DNA from: Gammaproteobacteria bacterium
Lineage (GTDB): Bacteria > Pseudomonadota > Gammaproteobacteria > Steroidobacterales > Woeseiaceae
Length of the DNA: 64,000 nt
Assembly (NCBI GenBank): GCA_029862045.1
Contig: JAOTYE010000007.1
Coordinates: forward strand, 62,001 to 126,000
Direction of reading: 5' to 3'
The notes under the pieces were generated by a model. The model made no database searches. It was not told where the DNA came from and saw only the letters and a list, made by a program, of their open reading frames with translations. The position numbers were made by a program, and so were the translations under genes. Positions 17,135 to 27,029 of this stretch are shown in pieces. The stretch's first letter is position 1. Each line of letters opens with the position of its first letter.

Positions 17135-18073
17135 ATGGATATGTCGTTAATTGTTTCGCTGGCAGTTGTTGCTGTAATCGTCCTTGTTTTGTTCAAGACC
17201 GCTGTCGTCGTGCCGCAGCAGAATGCATTTGTTGTTGAACGGCTCGGCAAATTCAGCCGCAGGCTTAATGCCGGTTTTCACGTCCTGATTCCGTTTCTCG
17301 AGAGGGTGGCTTACAAGCATACGTTGAAGGAACAGGCGGTCGATATTGCGGAACAGATTTGCATTACGAATGATAACGTTCAGGTCGGCGTCGACGGCGT
17401 GCTGTACATGCAGGTGCTGGACCCGGCGCGCGCATCGTATGGTATTGGCAACTACATGTTCGCGATATCGCAGCTTGCACAAACGACACTGCGTTCGGAG
17501 ATTGGCAAGATCGATCTGGACAGGACGTTCGAAGAGCGCGGCACAATCAATGCGAACGTAGTGTCCGAACTCGACAAGGCGTCTGATCCATGGGGCGTCA
17601 AAGTCCTGCGCTACGAGATCAAGAACATCAATCCGCCACACGATGTGCTTAGTGCGATGGAGAAGCAGATGCGTGCCGAACGCGAAAAACGTGCGGTCGT
17701 TCTGACATCGGAAGGTGTACGTGACGCCAAGATCAACGAGGCTGAAGGCGAGAAACAGCGCGTTATCAAGGAATCCGAGGCCGCAAAAATGCAGCAGATC
17801 AACGAAGCGCAGGGTGAGGCCGAAGCAATACTTGCGGTGGCAACCGCGACGGCCGAGGGTCTGACCAGGGTTGCAAACGCCGTGATAGCACAAGGCGGCC
17901 CCGAGGCCATGCAGCTGCGTATTGCCGAACAGTACATTGGCGAGTTCGGCAATCTCGCGAAATCAGGTAATACTTACGTCGTGCCGGCCAATCTCGCCGA
18001 CCTGACGTCAATGATGGCGCTCGCAACCGACATCGCGAAAGGCAAGCGGGGAGGGGACGCGCCCGCAGTCTGA
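17135..18073 (+). CDS. qmcA: SPFH/Band 7 membrane protein, paraslipin (QmcA) type
   Basis: 312 residues, the length of QmcA. An N-terminal helix (residues 4-24) anchors it; the SPFH domain follows (VPQQNAFVVERLGKFSRRLNAGFHVLIPF, QICITNDNVQVGVDGVLYMQV), then a long coiled coil rich in Glu/Lys/Ala (about 190-245, NEAEGEKQRVIKESEAAKM). The C-terminus has the hydrophobic YVVPANLADLTSMMALA typical of this group. GAAGGA lies seven bases before the ATG. It forms a two-gene unit with the short NfeD upstream. Its stop is eight bases from the convergent relA stop, with a GTCAGGC/GCCTGAC hairpin at the junction. Confidence 0.9.
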   Translation: MDMSLIVSLAVVAVIVLVLFKTAVVVPQQNAFVVERLGKFSRRLNAGFHVLIPFLERVAYKHTLKEQAVDIAEQICITNDNVQVGVDGVLYMQVLDPARASYGIGNYMFAISQLAQTTLRSEIGKIDLDRTFEERGTINANVVSELDKASDPWGVKVLRYEIKNINPPHDVLSAMEKQMRAEREKRAVVLTSEGVRDAKINEAEGEKQRVIKESEAAKMQQINEAQGEAEAILAVATATAEGLTRVANAVIAQGGPEAMQLRIAEQYIGEFGNLAKSGNTYVVPANLADLTSMMALATDIAKGKRGGDAPAV

Positions 18074-18081
18074 TAAGCGCG

Positions 18082-20262
18082 TCAGGCCTTGCGCCTGACC
18101 GAGACGACATTGGGTATCTTTTCCAGTCGCGTTATCGCGGTGCTGAGCGTTGGCAGGTCGCTGATCTCGACACTGATGTCCATAATCGTTTGCATCGACT
18201 TCTTGTCGGTGCGACTCGTCAGGGCGGTTACGCTGGCGCCTTCGTCGGCAAGCACCGTGCTGATGTCCCGCAACAAGCCCGTGCGGTCATGCGCACGTAG
18301 CGTCAGGTCGACCGGGTAGGTTGCCGAATCCGATTGACCCCAGCCTACCTCGATGATGCGCTCCGGATGGCGCTGGTTGAGCCCCAGGAAATTGCCGCAG
18401 TCCTGACGATGAATACTGACGCCGCGGCCTTGCGTAATGTAGCCGGTGATCGGTTCCGGCGGCACGGGCCGGCAGCAACGCGCGAAATTGCATAGCAAGT
18501 CGCCGACGCCGCTGACGGCAATCGAGTCAGGTCTTTTGTTTTTAGGTTTCGGTCCGCGTCGCGGCCGGATCTTGTCAGGTAAATCTGTGCCGCGCAGGTT
18601 TTGCAATGCGGTCGCGATCGATGCCGATGTCAGGTCGCCGGCACCGAGCGCTACACATAATGTGTCGGTGTTCTTGTGTTTCAGCTGACGTGCAATGTCA
18701 TCGGTCGCAACGTCGCGGATATTGAGTCGCGACAGCTCACGATCCAGAATTTCACGGCCCTGACGCTGATGTTGGTCGCGATCTTGCTGTCGAAACCAGT
18801 TGCGGACCTTGGCCCGGTTACGAGCGCCTGCCAGATAGCCCAGCTTTGGGCTCAGCCAGTCGCGACTCGGATGCGACTGGCTGCCGGTGATGATCTCGAT
18901 TTTGTCGCCATTTCGCACCGTGTACGTCAGCGGCACGATGCGGCCATTCACCTTGGCACCGCGGCAGCGGTGTCCCACCTGCGTGTGGACGTGATAGGCA
19001 AAGTCGAGCGGCGTCGCTTTCGCCGGCAATTCAATAACGTCACCTTTTGGACTTATGGCGTAGACACGATCTTCGAAGACGTCATCACGTATCTGTGCGA
19101 GCAGATCTTCTGCCTCGCTCGTGGGCTCGAGCAACTGACGCAGAAAACGAATCTTCTGATCGAACGCGGCCACTGAGCCGCCACCTTCCTTGTAGCGCCA
19201 GTGCGCGGCGACACCGAGTTCCGCCTGTCGATGCATGTCGTGCGAACGAATCTGTACTTCGACCGTCTTGCCCTCGGGCCCGATAACCGCGGTGTGAAGT
19301 GATTGGTAGTCATTATCCTTCGGATTCGCAATGTAATCGTCGAACTCGCCGGGCAGGTAGGACCAGAGGTTGTGCACGGTGCCAAGGGCCGCGTAGCAAT
19401 CCTTGACGTCATCGACAAGTACGCGTACCGCGCGAATATCGTACAGGGACTCGAGGCCCCGATCCTTGCGTTGCATCTTCCGCCAGATGCTGAAAATGTG
19501 CTTCGGTCGGCCCGATATCTCGGCCTTGACGCCCTGGACTTCGAGTTCTGCCTGCAGCGTCGATTTCACGCGTTCGATAAAGCTCTCGCGCTCCGTGCGT
19601 TTTTCGTTGAGCGCTGTGGCGATTTCCATGTAGGTTTCGGGATCGAGGTAGCGAAACGCCAGATCCTCGAGTTCCCACTTGAGTTGCCAAACACCCAGCC
19701 GGTTGGCAAGCGCCGCGTATATTTCGCGCGTCTCGACGGCGATCGCCCGCTGCTCGTCTCTCGTGGCTTTCTTGGCCTTGCGCAGTCGATACAATTGTTC
19801 AGCAATTCGAACAAGCACGAGCCGAACGTCCGAGACCACCGCGAGCAGCATTTTCCGCAACGCTTCGGATTGCCTGGCCGCCAGTGCCTCACCCGGGCGC
19901 CATCCGCTTGGCAACGAAAAGCGGCCGAGCTGCACCAAATCTATAACAGTTCTAGAAAGAGACCTTAACTCATTATTTTCTAATGTATTAATGTCCGTTA
20001 GATTGTCACGAACCAAGGGGTATACGTGGACCGCGGCAAGCAGTTTCGGCGACAGACCGAGTGAATCGACAATGGCCGCAATTTCCCGGCCCTCGGTGAC
20101 GGCCGCCGCCGCTTCCGAATTGTCGGCCATTGACTCGAGGAATTGCCGCGTTGCCGCAACGATGTCGGCCTGATCGGTGCTATTCGCGGGATTTTCGTGT
20201 ATCGAACTCGACATTTCGCGCAGCTGTGATTGGATGCCTGTGTATGCAATAACCGTTATCAT
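18082..20262 (-). CDS. relA: (p)ppGpp synthetase RelA
   Basis: 726 residues. Domains in order: an N-terminal region (to about 200) where the HD hydrolase motif is missing ([14 protein letters not shown] where SpoT has HDVVEDT), the synthetase domain (about 240-345, [32 protein letters not shown]), a TGS domain (about 390-455, [27 protein letters not shown]), a zinc-finger/helical part and a C-terminal ACT domain. The acidic EFDD is the RelA form, so this should be the ribosome-linked synthetase that makes (p)ppGpp from ATP and GTP/GDP on amino-acid starvation. The start could be 20262 or the ATG at 20214; neither has a good ribosome site. A patch at 19938-20010 is markedly AT-rich. Confidence 0.93.
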   Translation of the reverse strand: MITVIAYTGIQSQLREMSSSIHENPANSTDQADIVAATRQFLESMADNSEAAAAVTEGREIAAIVDSLGLSPKLLAAVHVYPLVRDNLTDINTLENNELRSLSRTVIDLVQLGRFSLPSGWRPGEALAARQSEALRKMLLAVVSDVRLVLVRIAEQLYRLRKAKKATRDEQRAIAVETREIYAALANRLGVWQLKWELEDLAFRYLDPETYMEIATALNEKRTERESFIERVKSTLQAELEVQGVKAEISGRPKHIFSIWRKMQRKDRGLESLYDIRAVRVLVDDVKDCYAALGTVHNLWSYLPGEFDDYIANPKDNDYQSLHTAVIGPEGKTVEVQIRSHDMHRQAELGVAAHWRYKEGGGSVAAFDQKIRFLRQLLEPTSEAEDLLAQIRDDVFEDRVYAISPKGDVIELPAKATPLDFAYHVHTQVGHRCRGAKVNGRIVPLTYTVRNGDKIEIITGSQSHPSRDWLSPKLGYLAGARNRAKVRNWFRQQDRDQHQRQGREILDRELSRLNIRDVATDDIARQLKHKNTDTLCVALGAGDLTSASIATALQNLRGTDLPDKIRPRRGPKPKNKRPDSIAVSGVGDLLCNFARCCRPVPPEPITGYITQGRGVSIHRQDCGNFLGLNQRHPERIIEVGWGQSDSATYPVDLTLRAHDRTGLLRDISTVLADEGASVTALTSRTDKKSMQTIMDISVEISDLPTLSTAITRLEKIPNVVSVRRKA

Positions 20263-20318
20263 ACGCGCAGATTTTGACCCGGGCGTTACCGGGTTTTGCT
20301 TGGGCGAAGCAGGGAATC

Positions 20319-21062
20319 ATGGCAGGACACAGTAAATGGGCGAATATTCAGCACCGCAAGGGCGCCCAGGACAAAAAGCGCGGCAAGCTCTTTACGAAGT
20401 TGATTCGGGAAATCACGGTCGCAGCCGGGATGGGCGGTAGCGACCTGAATGCCAATCCGCGTCTGCGGCTCGCGATCGATAAAGCCAAGGCGCAGAGCAT
20501 GCCGAAGGACAATATCGAGCGTGCGATCAAGCGTGGCGCAGGGGAACTCGACGGGGCCGAGTACGTGGAGATTCGTTACGAGGGATATGGTCCTGGTGGT
20601 GCCGCGGTCATGGTTGATTGCCTGACCGACAACCGCAACCGCACCGTCGCCGAGGTTCGGCACGCATTCTCCAAATTCGGCGGCAATTTGGGCGCCGACG
20701 GTTCGGTAAACTACCTGTTCAACAGTGTCGGGCAGCTGCTGTATCCATCCGGGAGTGATGAAGATGTGGTCATGGAGGCTGCGATAGATGCGGGTGCCGA
20801 AGACGTAGTCGTTGACGATGACCGTTCGATCGAGGTCCTGACGGAACCGGCGGAGTTTGAGCAGGTGCGTGACAAGATGGTCGATGCCGGGCTCGAGCCC
20901 GAGAATGCACAACTGACAATGCGCGCGTCGACGAGCGCGGGTCTCGATGTCAAAGCAGCTGCGTCGATGATCAAGTTACTTGAGATGCTCGAGGATCTCG
21001 ATGATGTTCAGGAAGTCTATAGCAACGCTGACATTTCAGATGATGTACTGGCGCAGATCTGA
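20319..21062 (+). CDS. yebC: YebC/PmpR family DNA-binding protein
   Basis: 247 residues, the standard length. The start [18 protein letters not shown] is the invariant N-terminus of the family, which fixes the ATG at 20319. Further matches are [39 protein letters not shown] and [23 protein letters not shown]. The family binds DNA and in some bacteria also eases ribosome stalling at proline runs. It heads the ruvC-ruvA-ruvB cluster, eight bases before ruvC, and is divergent from relA. Confidence 0.96.
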   Translation: MAGHSKWANIQHRKGAQDKKRGKLFTKLIREITVAAGMGGSDLNANPRLRLAIDKAKAQSMPKDNIERAIKRGAGELDGAEYVEIRYEGYGPGGAAVMVDCLTDNRNRTVAEVRHAFSKFGGNLGADGSVNYLFNSVGQLLYPSGSDEDVVMEAAIDAGAEDVVVDDDRSIEVLTEPAEFEQVRDKMVDAGLEPENAQLTMRASTSAGLDVKAAASMIKLLEMLEDLDDVQEVYSNADISDDVLAQI

Positions 21063-21070
21063 GGCCGCCA

Positions 21071-21592
21071 TTGACGGATAAACGACGCATTCTTGGCATC
21101 GATCCGGGGTCCCGCTTTACGGGTTTCGGTGTACTCGATTTTGAGGGCGACCGGCCGGTCTACGTTGCGAGCGGCACGATCAAGAGCCCGGCCGGCACGT
21201 TTCCGAATCGGCTCAAGAAGATCTTTGTATCGGTAAACGCCATCGTCGATGAGTATCGGCCCGATGTGGTGGCGATCGAAAGTGTCTTCATGGCGCGAAA
21301 TGCCGGCAGCGCACTCAAACTTGGCCACGCACGCTCCGCTGCGCTGTGTGCGACCTTCGCGTACGACGTCGAGGTATTCGAGTACGCACCACGCGAGATC
21401 AAACTGGCCGTCGTTGGCACCGGGGCGGCCAGCAAGGAGCAGGTGCAGCATATGGTCGTGTCCTTGCTGCAGCTCGATGGAATTCCCGCGACCGACGCAG
21501 CGGACGCTCTGGCGACCGCGATTTGCCATGGTCACCAGCACCGACTGCAGTCGCGACTCAGCAACGAAAACGTCATTGCGAGCTTACGATGA
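21071..21592 (+). CDS. ruvC: Holliday junction resolvase RuvC
   Basis: 173 residues. RuvC is the endonuclease that cuts four-way junctions after branch migration by RuvAB. The metal-binding acidic residues are visible in ILGIDPGSRFTGFG (Asp near residue 10), AIESVFMARN (Glu), and DAADALATAICHGH (two Asp). A TTG start at 21071 gives MTDKRRILGIDPG; no ATG exists in the right place. It overlaps ruvA by four bases (ATGA). Confidence 0.96.
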   Translation: MTDKRRILGIDPGSRFTGFGVLDFEGDRPVYVASGTIKSPAGTFPNRLKKIFVSVNAIVDEYRPDVVAIESVFMARNAGSALKLGHARSAALCATFAYDVEVFEYAPREIKLAVVGTGAASKEQVQHMVVSLLQLDGIPATDAADALATAICHGHQHRLQSRLSNENVIASLR

Positions 21593-22176
21593 TTGGTTCA
21601 CTGCGCGGCAATCTGACCGCCAAGCAGGCACCGCAAATCATTATCGAATGCCACGGTGTCGGCTACGAAGTCGAGACTCCGATGTCTACCTTTCTGGACC
21701 TGCCCGACATAGGTGCGGATCTGTTTCTACATACCCACTTGCTCGTGCGCGAGGATGCGCAAACCTTGTACGGATTTGGATCTGTCGAAGAACGCAGCCT
21801 GTTTCGGATGCTTCTGAGAATCTCCGGTGTTGGCGCCAAGATGAGTCTTGCGATTCTGTCGACGATGAGCGTTGCGGATTTCCAGCGTTGTGTTGAATTC
21901 GAAGATGCCGCAACGCTGGTCAGGATCCCTGGTGTTGGCAAGAAGACCGCCGAGCGACTGATCATTGAGATGCGTGACAAGATCGACAAGGCCGCGGATA
22001 CGCAAGGCGTGTCAATCGTGCAGGTCGAGGCCAGCCCGCGAAGCGAGGCCGTTGATGCGTTGATCGCGCTTGGCTACAAGGCAAGTGAGGTCAACAAACT
22101 GATCGGCGCGATGGATGTCAATGACAAGTCGGCCGAGGACATTATTCGGTCCGCCTTGCGACAGGCGGCGCAGTAG
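21589..22176 (+). CDS. ruvA: Holliday junction DNA helicase subunit RuvA
   Basis: 195 residues. Three domains: an OB fold (residues 1-65, MIGSLRGNLTAKQAPQIII, VGYEVETPMSTF), two helix-hairpin-helix motifs (about 70-140, LRISGVGAKMSLAILS and LVRIPGVGKKTAERLIIEM) and the C-terminal helical domain that binds RuvB (SEAVDALIALGYKASEVNKL). RuvA binds the junction and recruits RuvB. The ATG at 21589 overlaps the ruvC stop. Confidence 0.96.
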   Translation: MIGSLRGNLTAKQAPQIIIECHGVGYEVETPMSTFLDLPDIGADLFLHTHLLVREDAQTLYGFGSVEERSLFRMLLRISGVGAKMSLAILSTMSVADFQRCVEFEDAATLVRIPGVGKKTAERLIIEMRDKIDKAADTQGVSIVQVEASPRSEAVDALIALGYKASEVNKLIGAMDVNDKSAEDIIRSALRQAAQ

Positions 22177-22179
22177 ACG

Positions 22180-23229
22180 ATGGCCAGTATCGAACATGAC
22201 CGTCTGACCAGCGCGGAGTCCGGTTCCGAGGACAGGGCATTTGATCGCGCGATTCGGCCGAAGACGCTAGCCGAATACGTGGGGCAACCCGGCGTCAAAC
22301 AGCAAATGAGTATCTTCATCGAAGCGGCTCGCAGACGCAGTGAGGCGCTCGATCATGTTTTGATTTTCGGTCCACCGGGTCTTGGCAAGACGACGCTCGC
22401 GCATATCGTCGCGAATGAGATGGGCGTCAACCTGCGGCATACGTCCGGCCCGGTTCTCGAACGCCCCGGAGATCTTGCTGCAATTCTGACCAATCTTGAA
22501 GCGAACGACGTGTTGTTTGTTGACGAGATTCATCGACTCAGCCCGATCGTCGAAGAGGTCTTGTATCCGGCGCTGGAAGACTTCCAGCTCGACATCATGA
22601 TTGGTGAGGGACCGGCCGCGCGCTCAATCAAACTGGATTTGCTGCCGTTTACGCTCGTCGGCGCAACGACGCGGGCAGGCCTGTTGACGTCGCCGCTCAG
22701 AGATCGTTTCGGCATCGTGCAGCGGCTCGAGTTCTATTCGACGCAGGACCTCGAGGAGATAGCAGAACGATCCGCCGGCATTTTGAATCTGCCCATGGAG
22801 GAACAGGGTGCCAATGAGATTGCCAGACGTTCGCGAGGCACCCCGCGAATCGCGAATCGCCTGCTCCGTCGCGTGCGGGACTTCGCCGAGGTTCAGGCGG
22901 ACGGAGTGATCTCCGGTCAGGTCGCCGTCGATGCGATGGATATGCTGCAGGTTGATCCAAACGGTTTCGACGCGATGGATCGACACCTGCTCCAGACGAT
23001 CATCGGGAAGTTCGATGGTGGTCCCGTTGGCGTCGAAAGCCTGGCTGCCGCCGTTGGTGAGGAACGAGGCACGATCGAGGATGTCATCGAGCCGTACCTG
23101 ATCCAGCAAGGTTTCATGATGCGCACGGCAAGAGGCCGTGTCGCGACAAATAACGCGTATCTGCATTTTGGTCTCATCCCACCTGCGCATCGGCAGCCAA
23201 AGGAACTGCCGTTATTCGACCAGGAGTGA
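22180..23229 (+). CDS. ruvB: Holliday junction DNA helicase subunit RuvB
   Basis: 349 residues. AAA+ ATPase with Walker [14 protein letters not shown], Walker [12 protein letters not shown], the sensor GATTRAGLL and the arginine-finger segment PLRDRFGI, then a winged-helix DNA-binding domain at the C-terminus ([17 protein letters not shown]). It drives branch migration as a hexamer on RuvA. It starts four bases after ruvA and is followed seven bases later by ybgC, linking repair genes to the Tol-Pal operon as in many gammaproteobacteria. Confidence 0.97.
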   Translation: MASIEHDRLTSAESGSEDRAFDRAIRPKTLAEYVGQPGVKQQMSIFIEAARRRSEALDHVLIFGPPGLGKTTLAHIVANEMGVNLRHTSGPVLERPGDLAAILTNLEANDVLFVDEIHRLSPIVEEVLYPALEDFQLDIMIGEGPAARSIKLDLLPFTLVGATTRAGLLTSPLRDRFGIVQRLEFYSTQDLEEIAERSAGILNLPMEEQGANEIARRSRGTPRIANRLLRRVRDFAEVQADGVISGQVAVDAMDMLQVDPNGFDAMDRHLLQTIIGKFDGGPVGVESLAAAVGEERGTIEDVIEPYLIQQGFMMRTARGRVATNNAYLHFGLIPPAHRQPKELPLFDQE

Positions 23230-23236
23230 TTGACGG

Positions 23237-23662
23237 ATGACTGTGACCCAGAACGCCAGACCCTTCGAGTGGCCCGTGCGCGTTTATTACGAGGATACCG
23301 ACGCGCAGGGTGTCGTGTACTACGCCAATTATTTTCGCTTCATGGAGCGTGCGCGCACGGAGTGGCTGCGCGCACTTGGCGTCGATCAGGTGGCGCTAAT
23401 AAACGACGAGCGGCGCATTTTCGTGGTGGTACAAACCAACGCGGACTTTGTCGAGCCGGCCCGATTCAATGATCAGATCATCGTCACGGCGCGTCTGACT
23501 CGGCTGACGCGGGCGACCTTTGACATCGAACAGAATATTTATCTCGACAGCCTGGATGGCAAGTTGTTGTTACGAGGCGGCATACGTGCGGCGTATCTCA
23601 ATGCCGATACAATGCGGCCGACCCGCGTCCCGGCATCGATCTTTGAGGAAACGAAATCATGA
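23237..23662 (+). CDS. ybgC: Acyl-CoA thioesterase YbgC (Tol-Pal associated)
   Basis: 141 residues, hot-dog fold. The N-terminal VRVYYEDTDAQGVVYYANYFRFMERARTEW contains the catalytic Asp in the DTDAQG motif and the helix typical of 4-hydroxybenzoyl-CoA thioesterase relatives. YbgC hydrolyses short acyl-CoA or acyl-ACP thioesters and may tie phospholipid metabolism to the Tol-Pal complex. It overlaps tolQ by four bases. Confidence 0.93.
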   Translation: MTVTQNARPFEWPVRVYYEDTDAQGVVYYANYFRFMERARTEWLRALGVDQVALINDERRIFVVVQTNADFVEPARFNDQIIVTARLTRLTRATFDIEQNIYLDSLDGKLLLRGGIRAAYLNADTMRPTRVPASIFEETKS

Positions 23663-24345
23663 CATCAGACATGTCCATTGTCGGCTTGCTGCTGGAAGCC
23701 AGCATGCCGGTGCAAATTGTAATGATCCTGCTGATTATCGCGTCGCTCATGTCCTGGAGCATTATCTTTACCAAGCGGCGCCTGCTGCGACGCACCACGG
23801 GCGCATCGGACGATTTCGAGGCAAGCTTTTGGTCCGGTGGTGACCTGAATACCCTGTACCGCAGCGCGACGCGCGAAAGCGGTGGCAGCGTCGGCATGTC
23901 CAGCATCTTCGAATCAGGCTTTCGCGAATTCAACCGCGCCCTGCAGCAGGGCGATATCAACGTCGAAAAGGTCATCGAAGAGTGCCGCCGCGCGATGCGT
24001 GTGGCGCAGATGCGTGAAGTCGATCGTCTCGAGCAAAGTCTTGCAACTCTGGCGACGATTGGCTCGACCAGCCCTTACGTTGGCCTATTCGGGACAGTGT
24101 GGGGAATCATGAACGCTTTCATGGGACTGGCGAACGTGCAATCGGCGACGCTCGCTGTTGTGGCGCCGCCGATCGCCGAAGCCCTGATTGCTACAGCAAT
24201 GGGATTGTTCGCGGCGATACCGGCTGTTATCGCCTACAACCGCTACGCGGACAAGGTTGTGCGCCTCGAGTATCGCTACGACGGATTCACCGAAGAGTTC
24301 TCGAGCATCCTGCAACGACATGCGCGCCACAAGAAGGGAATCTGA
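23659..24345 (+). CDS. tolQ: Tol-Pal system proton-channel subunit TolQ
   Basis: 228 residues, three membrane helices: about 15-40 (LEASMPVQIVMILLIIASLMSWSIIF), about 140-165 and 172-195. The latter contain LATIGSTSPYVGLFGTVWGIMNAF and APPIAEALIATAMGLFAAIPAV, the conserved MotA/TolQ/ExbB channel segments. With TolR it converts the proton motive force into TolA movement for outer-membrane constriction. It starts inside the end of ybgC and precedes tolR by one base. Confidence 0.97.
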   Translation: MTSDMSIVGLLLEASMPVQIVMILLIIASLMSWSIIFTKRRLLRRTTGASDDFEASFWSGGDLNTLYRSATRESGGSVGMSSIFESGFREFNRALQQGDINVEKVIEECRRAMRVAQMREVDRLEQSLATLATIGSTSPYVGLFGTVWGIMNAFMGLANVQSATLAVVAPPIAEALIATAMGLFAAIPAVIAYNRYADKVVRLEYRYDGFTEEFSSILQRHARHKKGI

Positions 24346-24346
24346 C

Positions 24347-24790
24347 ATGGCGACGCCGATGCAAAAGCGCAAGTTGATGGGTGAGATCAACGTCGTGCCC
24401 TACATTGACGTCATGCTCGTATTGCTCGTCATCTTCATGGTGACGGCGCCGTTGTTGACACAGGGCGTCAAGGTCGAGTTACCCAAGGCCGGTGCCGAAC
24501 CGATTGCAGATGTGCCCGATCATCCGCCACTGGTACTCAGTGTCGACTCGGAGGGCAATCTCTACGTCAACGTTGGCGACGATGAGGACGAGCCGGCAAC
24601 GGCGAAGGAAATTGTGGCACGAGTTGGGGCCGTGATACGTAATCGGCCTGATACGCCCATTCTGATCAAGGCAGATCGCTCTGTACCGTATGGCAACGTC
24701 GTCGGTGCAATGGTGTTGTTGCAACAAGGCGGCGCGGAAGCGGTCGGATTTGTAACAGACCCGTTGGATACCTACCCCGTACCTGAATAG
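24347..24790 (+). CDS. tolR: Tol-Pal system protein TolR
   Basis: 147 residues. One N-terminal membrane helix with the family signature INVVPYIDVMLVLLVIFMVTAP, where the Asp is the proton-carrying residue, and a periplasmic ExbD-like domain (VKVELPKAGAEP, ILIKADRSVPYGNVVGAM). The start at 24347 is the first ATG after the tolQ stop; homologues begin near here. It works with TolQ as the energising motor. Confidence 0.95.
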   Translation: MATPMQKRKLMGEINVVPYIDVMLVLLVIFMVTAPLLTQGVKVELPKAGAEPIADVPDHPPLVLSVDSEGNLYVNVGDDEDEPATAKEIVARVGAVIRNRPDTPILIKADRSVPYGNVVGAMVLLQQGGAEAVGFVTDPLDTYPVPE

Positions 24791-24801
24791 GTTGTTACCG
24801 A

Positions 24802-25611
24802 GTGGTTCGCGATACAAGAAACGTGATTCCAGTGACGCTGGCACTACTGTTGCACGTGCTGTTGTTCGGCTCGCTGATCGTCGTGATCGATTTCAGCGAT
24901 AGGGCGCGGCCGGCCGTGCCGCTCGCGATCAAGGGCACGCTCGTGACCGATAACGCGATCGTCATTCCGCCCAAGGTCAAGGAAGTCGTGCCACCCGAGC
25001 CGGATACCAGCGAGCAGGATCGCCTGCGGGCTGAAGAACAAAAGCGTCAGGAGGACGCCCGCATCGAGCAGGAACGACTCCACCGTATCCAGCAGCAGGA
25101 AGAGGAGCGCAAAAAGGCCGCGGCGGAGGCCGAGCGCAAACGGCAGGCTGATGCAGAAAAGCGACGTGTCGAGGACGAAGCCGAAAAGGAACGCAAACGC
25201 GTCGAAGCCGAGCGCGCCCGCGAGGCAGAAATCGACCGGCAGCGGATGGAGAATGAGCGTCTTCGCGCCGAGGCGCAGGCAGCACGGCAGGCGGAGATAG
25301 ATGCGGAGACCAATCGACTTGACGCGATGGCCGCCACGGCAGAAACCGCCTACATGTTTGCGATTCAACAGAGAATCAGCCGAAATTGGGTAAAGCCGCC
25401 GACTGCTACCGCTGGCATCGAGTGCGTCGTGAATATTCGACAGCTGCCAGGTGGTGAGGTCGTTTCCGTGAATATCGGTGCATGCAATGGTGATTCGGTC
25501 GTGCGACGCTCTATCGAAGCAGCAGTCCACAGGGCTTCGCCATTACCCGCACCGGCGGATCCGAGCGTTTTTGATCGCGATATCAGGTTAACATTCAGGC
25601 CGGAAGACTAG
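24802..25611 (+). CDS. tolA: Tol-Pal system protein TolA
   Basis: 269 residues. Domain I is one membrane helix (about 12-32, TLALLLHVLLFGSLIVVI), domain II a long charged helix (about 70-175, repeats of Glu, Arg, Lys, Ala) and domain III the globular C-terminus (about 180-269, TAYMFAIQQRISRNWVKPP, ECVVNIRQLPGGEVVSV). TolA spans the periplasm and links TolQR to Pal. The helical domain is shorter than in E. coli (421 residues in all). A GTG start at 24802 is used; no ATG is suitable. Confidence 0.94.
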   Translation: MVRDTRNVIPVTLALLLHVLLFGSLIVVIDFSDRARPAVPLAIKGTLVTDNAIVIPPKVKEVVPPEPDTSEQDRLRAEEQKRQEDARIEQERLHRIQQQEEERKKAAAEAERKRQADAEKRRVEDEAEKERKRVEAERAREAEIDRQRMENERLRAEAQAARQAEIDAETNRLDAMAATAETAYMFAIQQRISRNWVKPPTATAGIECVVNIRQLPGGEVVSVNIGACNGDSVVRRSIEAAVHRASPLPAPADPSVFDRDIRLTFRPED

Positions 25612-25642
25612 GCACAATGATCATTTTTAACATGGGGTTACC

Positions 25643-26941
25643 GTGCGCAGACTATTAGTCACAGTATGTTTGATTTCGACGTTCCTGACCGGTGTGGCTC
25701 AGGCGGAGCTTGATATCGTAATTACTGAAGGCATCAAGCGCCGGCCGATTGCGATCGTTCCATTCGGTTGGCAAGGGAGTTCGCAGAATATACCGCTGGA
25801 TGTTGCAGACGTGATCAGCGCCGATCTCACACGCAGCGGCCGGTTCGCGCCGATACCCAGAGACGACATGCTGCAAAAGCCGACGTCAGGCGTTGATATG
25901 GACTTTGACGACTGGTCTATTCTCGGCGTCGAGGCCGTCGTTGTGGGGCGTGTCACGCAAACCGGCGACGACGCTTATAGCGTTCAGTTTCAGTTATTCG
26001 ACGTTTTCGGTCGCGATCAGCTCGTGGGTTACCGCATGCCGGCGAGCAGCAGCACGATGCGTCGTGTCGCACACCGGGCAGCCGACATGATCTACGAAAA
26101 GCTCACCGGTATTGCAGGTGTATTCGATACCAAAGTGGCGTATGTGACCGCCGAGGAGCGCCGCAACGGCCGCTTGTATTCGCTGATCGTCTCGGACCAG
26201 GACGGCGAGAACGAGTACAAGATCATGGAGAGCAACGACCCGATCATGTCACCGGCATGGTCACCGGACAGTCGTCGCCTGGCGTATGTGTCATTTGAAG
26301 GCAATCGGTCGTCGATCTTCATTCAGACGCTGCGAACCGGCAATCGCCTGCAGGTATCGAGCAAGCCGGGTATCAACGGTGCGCCGGCATTTTCTCCGGA
26401 CGGCCGCAAACTGGTGCTCACGCTGGGTGGCGTAGACGGCAATCTCGATATCCATGTACTCGATGTCAATTCGCGTCAGTCGAAGCGTATTACGACACAT
26501 CGTGCCATCGATACGGAAGGAAGCTGGTCGCCGGATGGCCGCTACATCTATTTCACGTCGGATCGCAGTGGTGGTCCGCAGATCTACCGCGTGTCGGCCA
26601 ATGGCGGTACCCCCGAGCGCGTCACCTTCGAGGGGAGTTATAATGCGCGACCCCGCCTGTCGCCGGATGGCTCAAAACTCGCTATGGTGCACCTCGATCG
26701 CGGCAACTACAGGATCGCCGTCATGGACGTGGAACGCAAAGACCTGCTGGTGCTGTCGGCCGGGAGCCAGGACGAATCACCGAGCTTCGCACCCAACAGC
26801 GATACGCTGATTTATGCAACGCGCACGGGGCGTAACGGCGTATTGGAGAGTGTGACGGCGGATGGATTGATCCGGCAGCGGTTGGCATCGGGGCAGGGCG
26901 ACGTCCGGGAGCCGGTCTGGTCGCCGTTTCAACGCTTCTAA
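25643..26941 (+). CDS. tolB: Tol-Pal system beta-propeller protein TolB
   Basis: 432 residues. Signal peptide to about residue 21 (FLTGVAQA), an N-terminal alpha/beta domain, then a six-bladed propeller of WD40-like/PD40 repeats visible as WSPDSRRLAYVSFEG, FSPDGRKLVLTLGG, WSPDGRYIYFTSDRSGGPQIYR and LSPDGSKLAMVH. TolB binds Pal and TolA in the periplasm. A GTG start at 25643 follows GGGG. An AT-rich 88-base gap separates it from pal. Confidence 0.96.
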   Translation: MRRLLVTVCLISTFLTGVAQAELDIVITEGIKRRPIAIVPFGWQGSSQNIPLDVADVISADLTRSGRFAPIPRDDMLQKPTSGVDMDFDDWSILGVEAVVVGRVTQTGDDAYSVQFQLFDVFGRDQLVGYRMPASSSTMRRVAHRAADMIYEKLTGIAGVFDTKVAYVTAEERRNGRLYSLIVSDQDGENEYKIMESNDPIMSPAWSPDSRRLAYVSFEGNRSSIFIQTLRTGNRLQVSSKPGINGAPAFSPDGRKLVLTLGGVDGNLDIHVLDVNSRQSKRITTHRAIDTEGSWSPDGRYIYFTSDRSGGPQIYRVSANGGTPERVTFEGSYNARPRLSPDGSKLAMVHLDRGNYRIAVMDVERKDLLVLSAGSQDESPSFAPNSDTLIYATRTGRNGVLESVTADGLIRQRLASGQGDVREPVWSPFQRF

Positions 26942-27029
26942 GTAATGACAATTTAGATTAATAACACAGTTTAATATATTGTATTTAAATACCTTTTCTT
27001 ACAGAAAGACATCTTTCAAGGACTCTTAC

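Noticed and set aside
18074-18100. Bidirectional terminator between the SPFH gene and relA
   Set aside because: A 7-bp hairpin exists at 18081-18099, but neither strand has a U tract after it, so it is not listed as a terminator.
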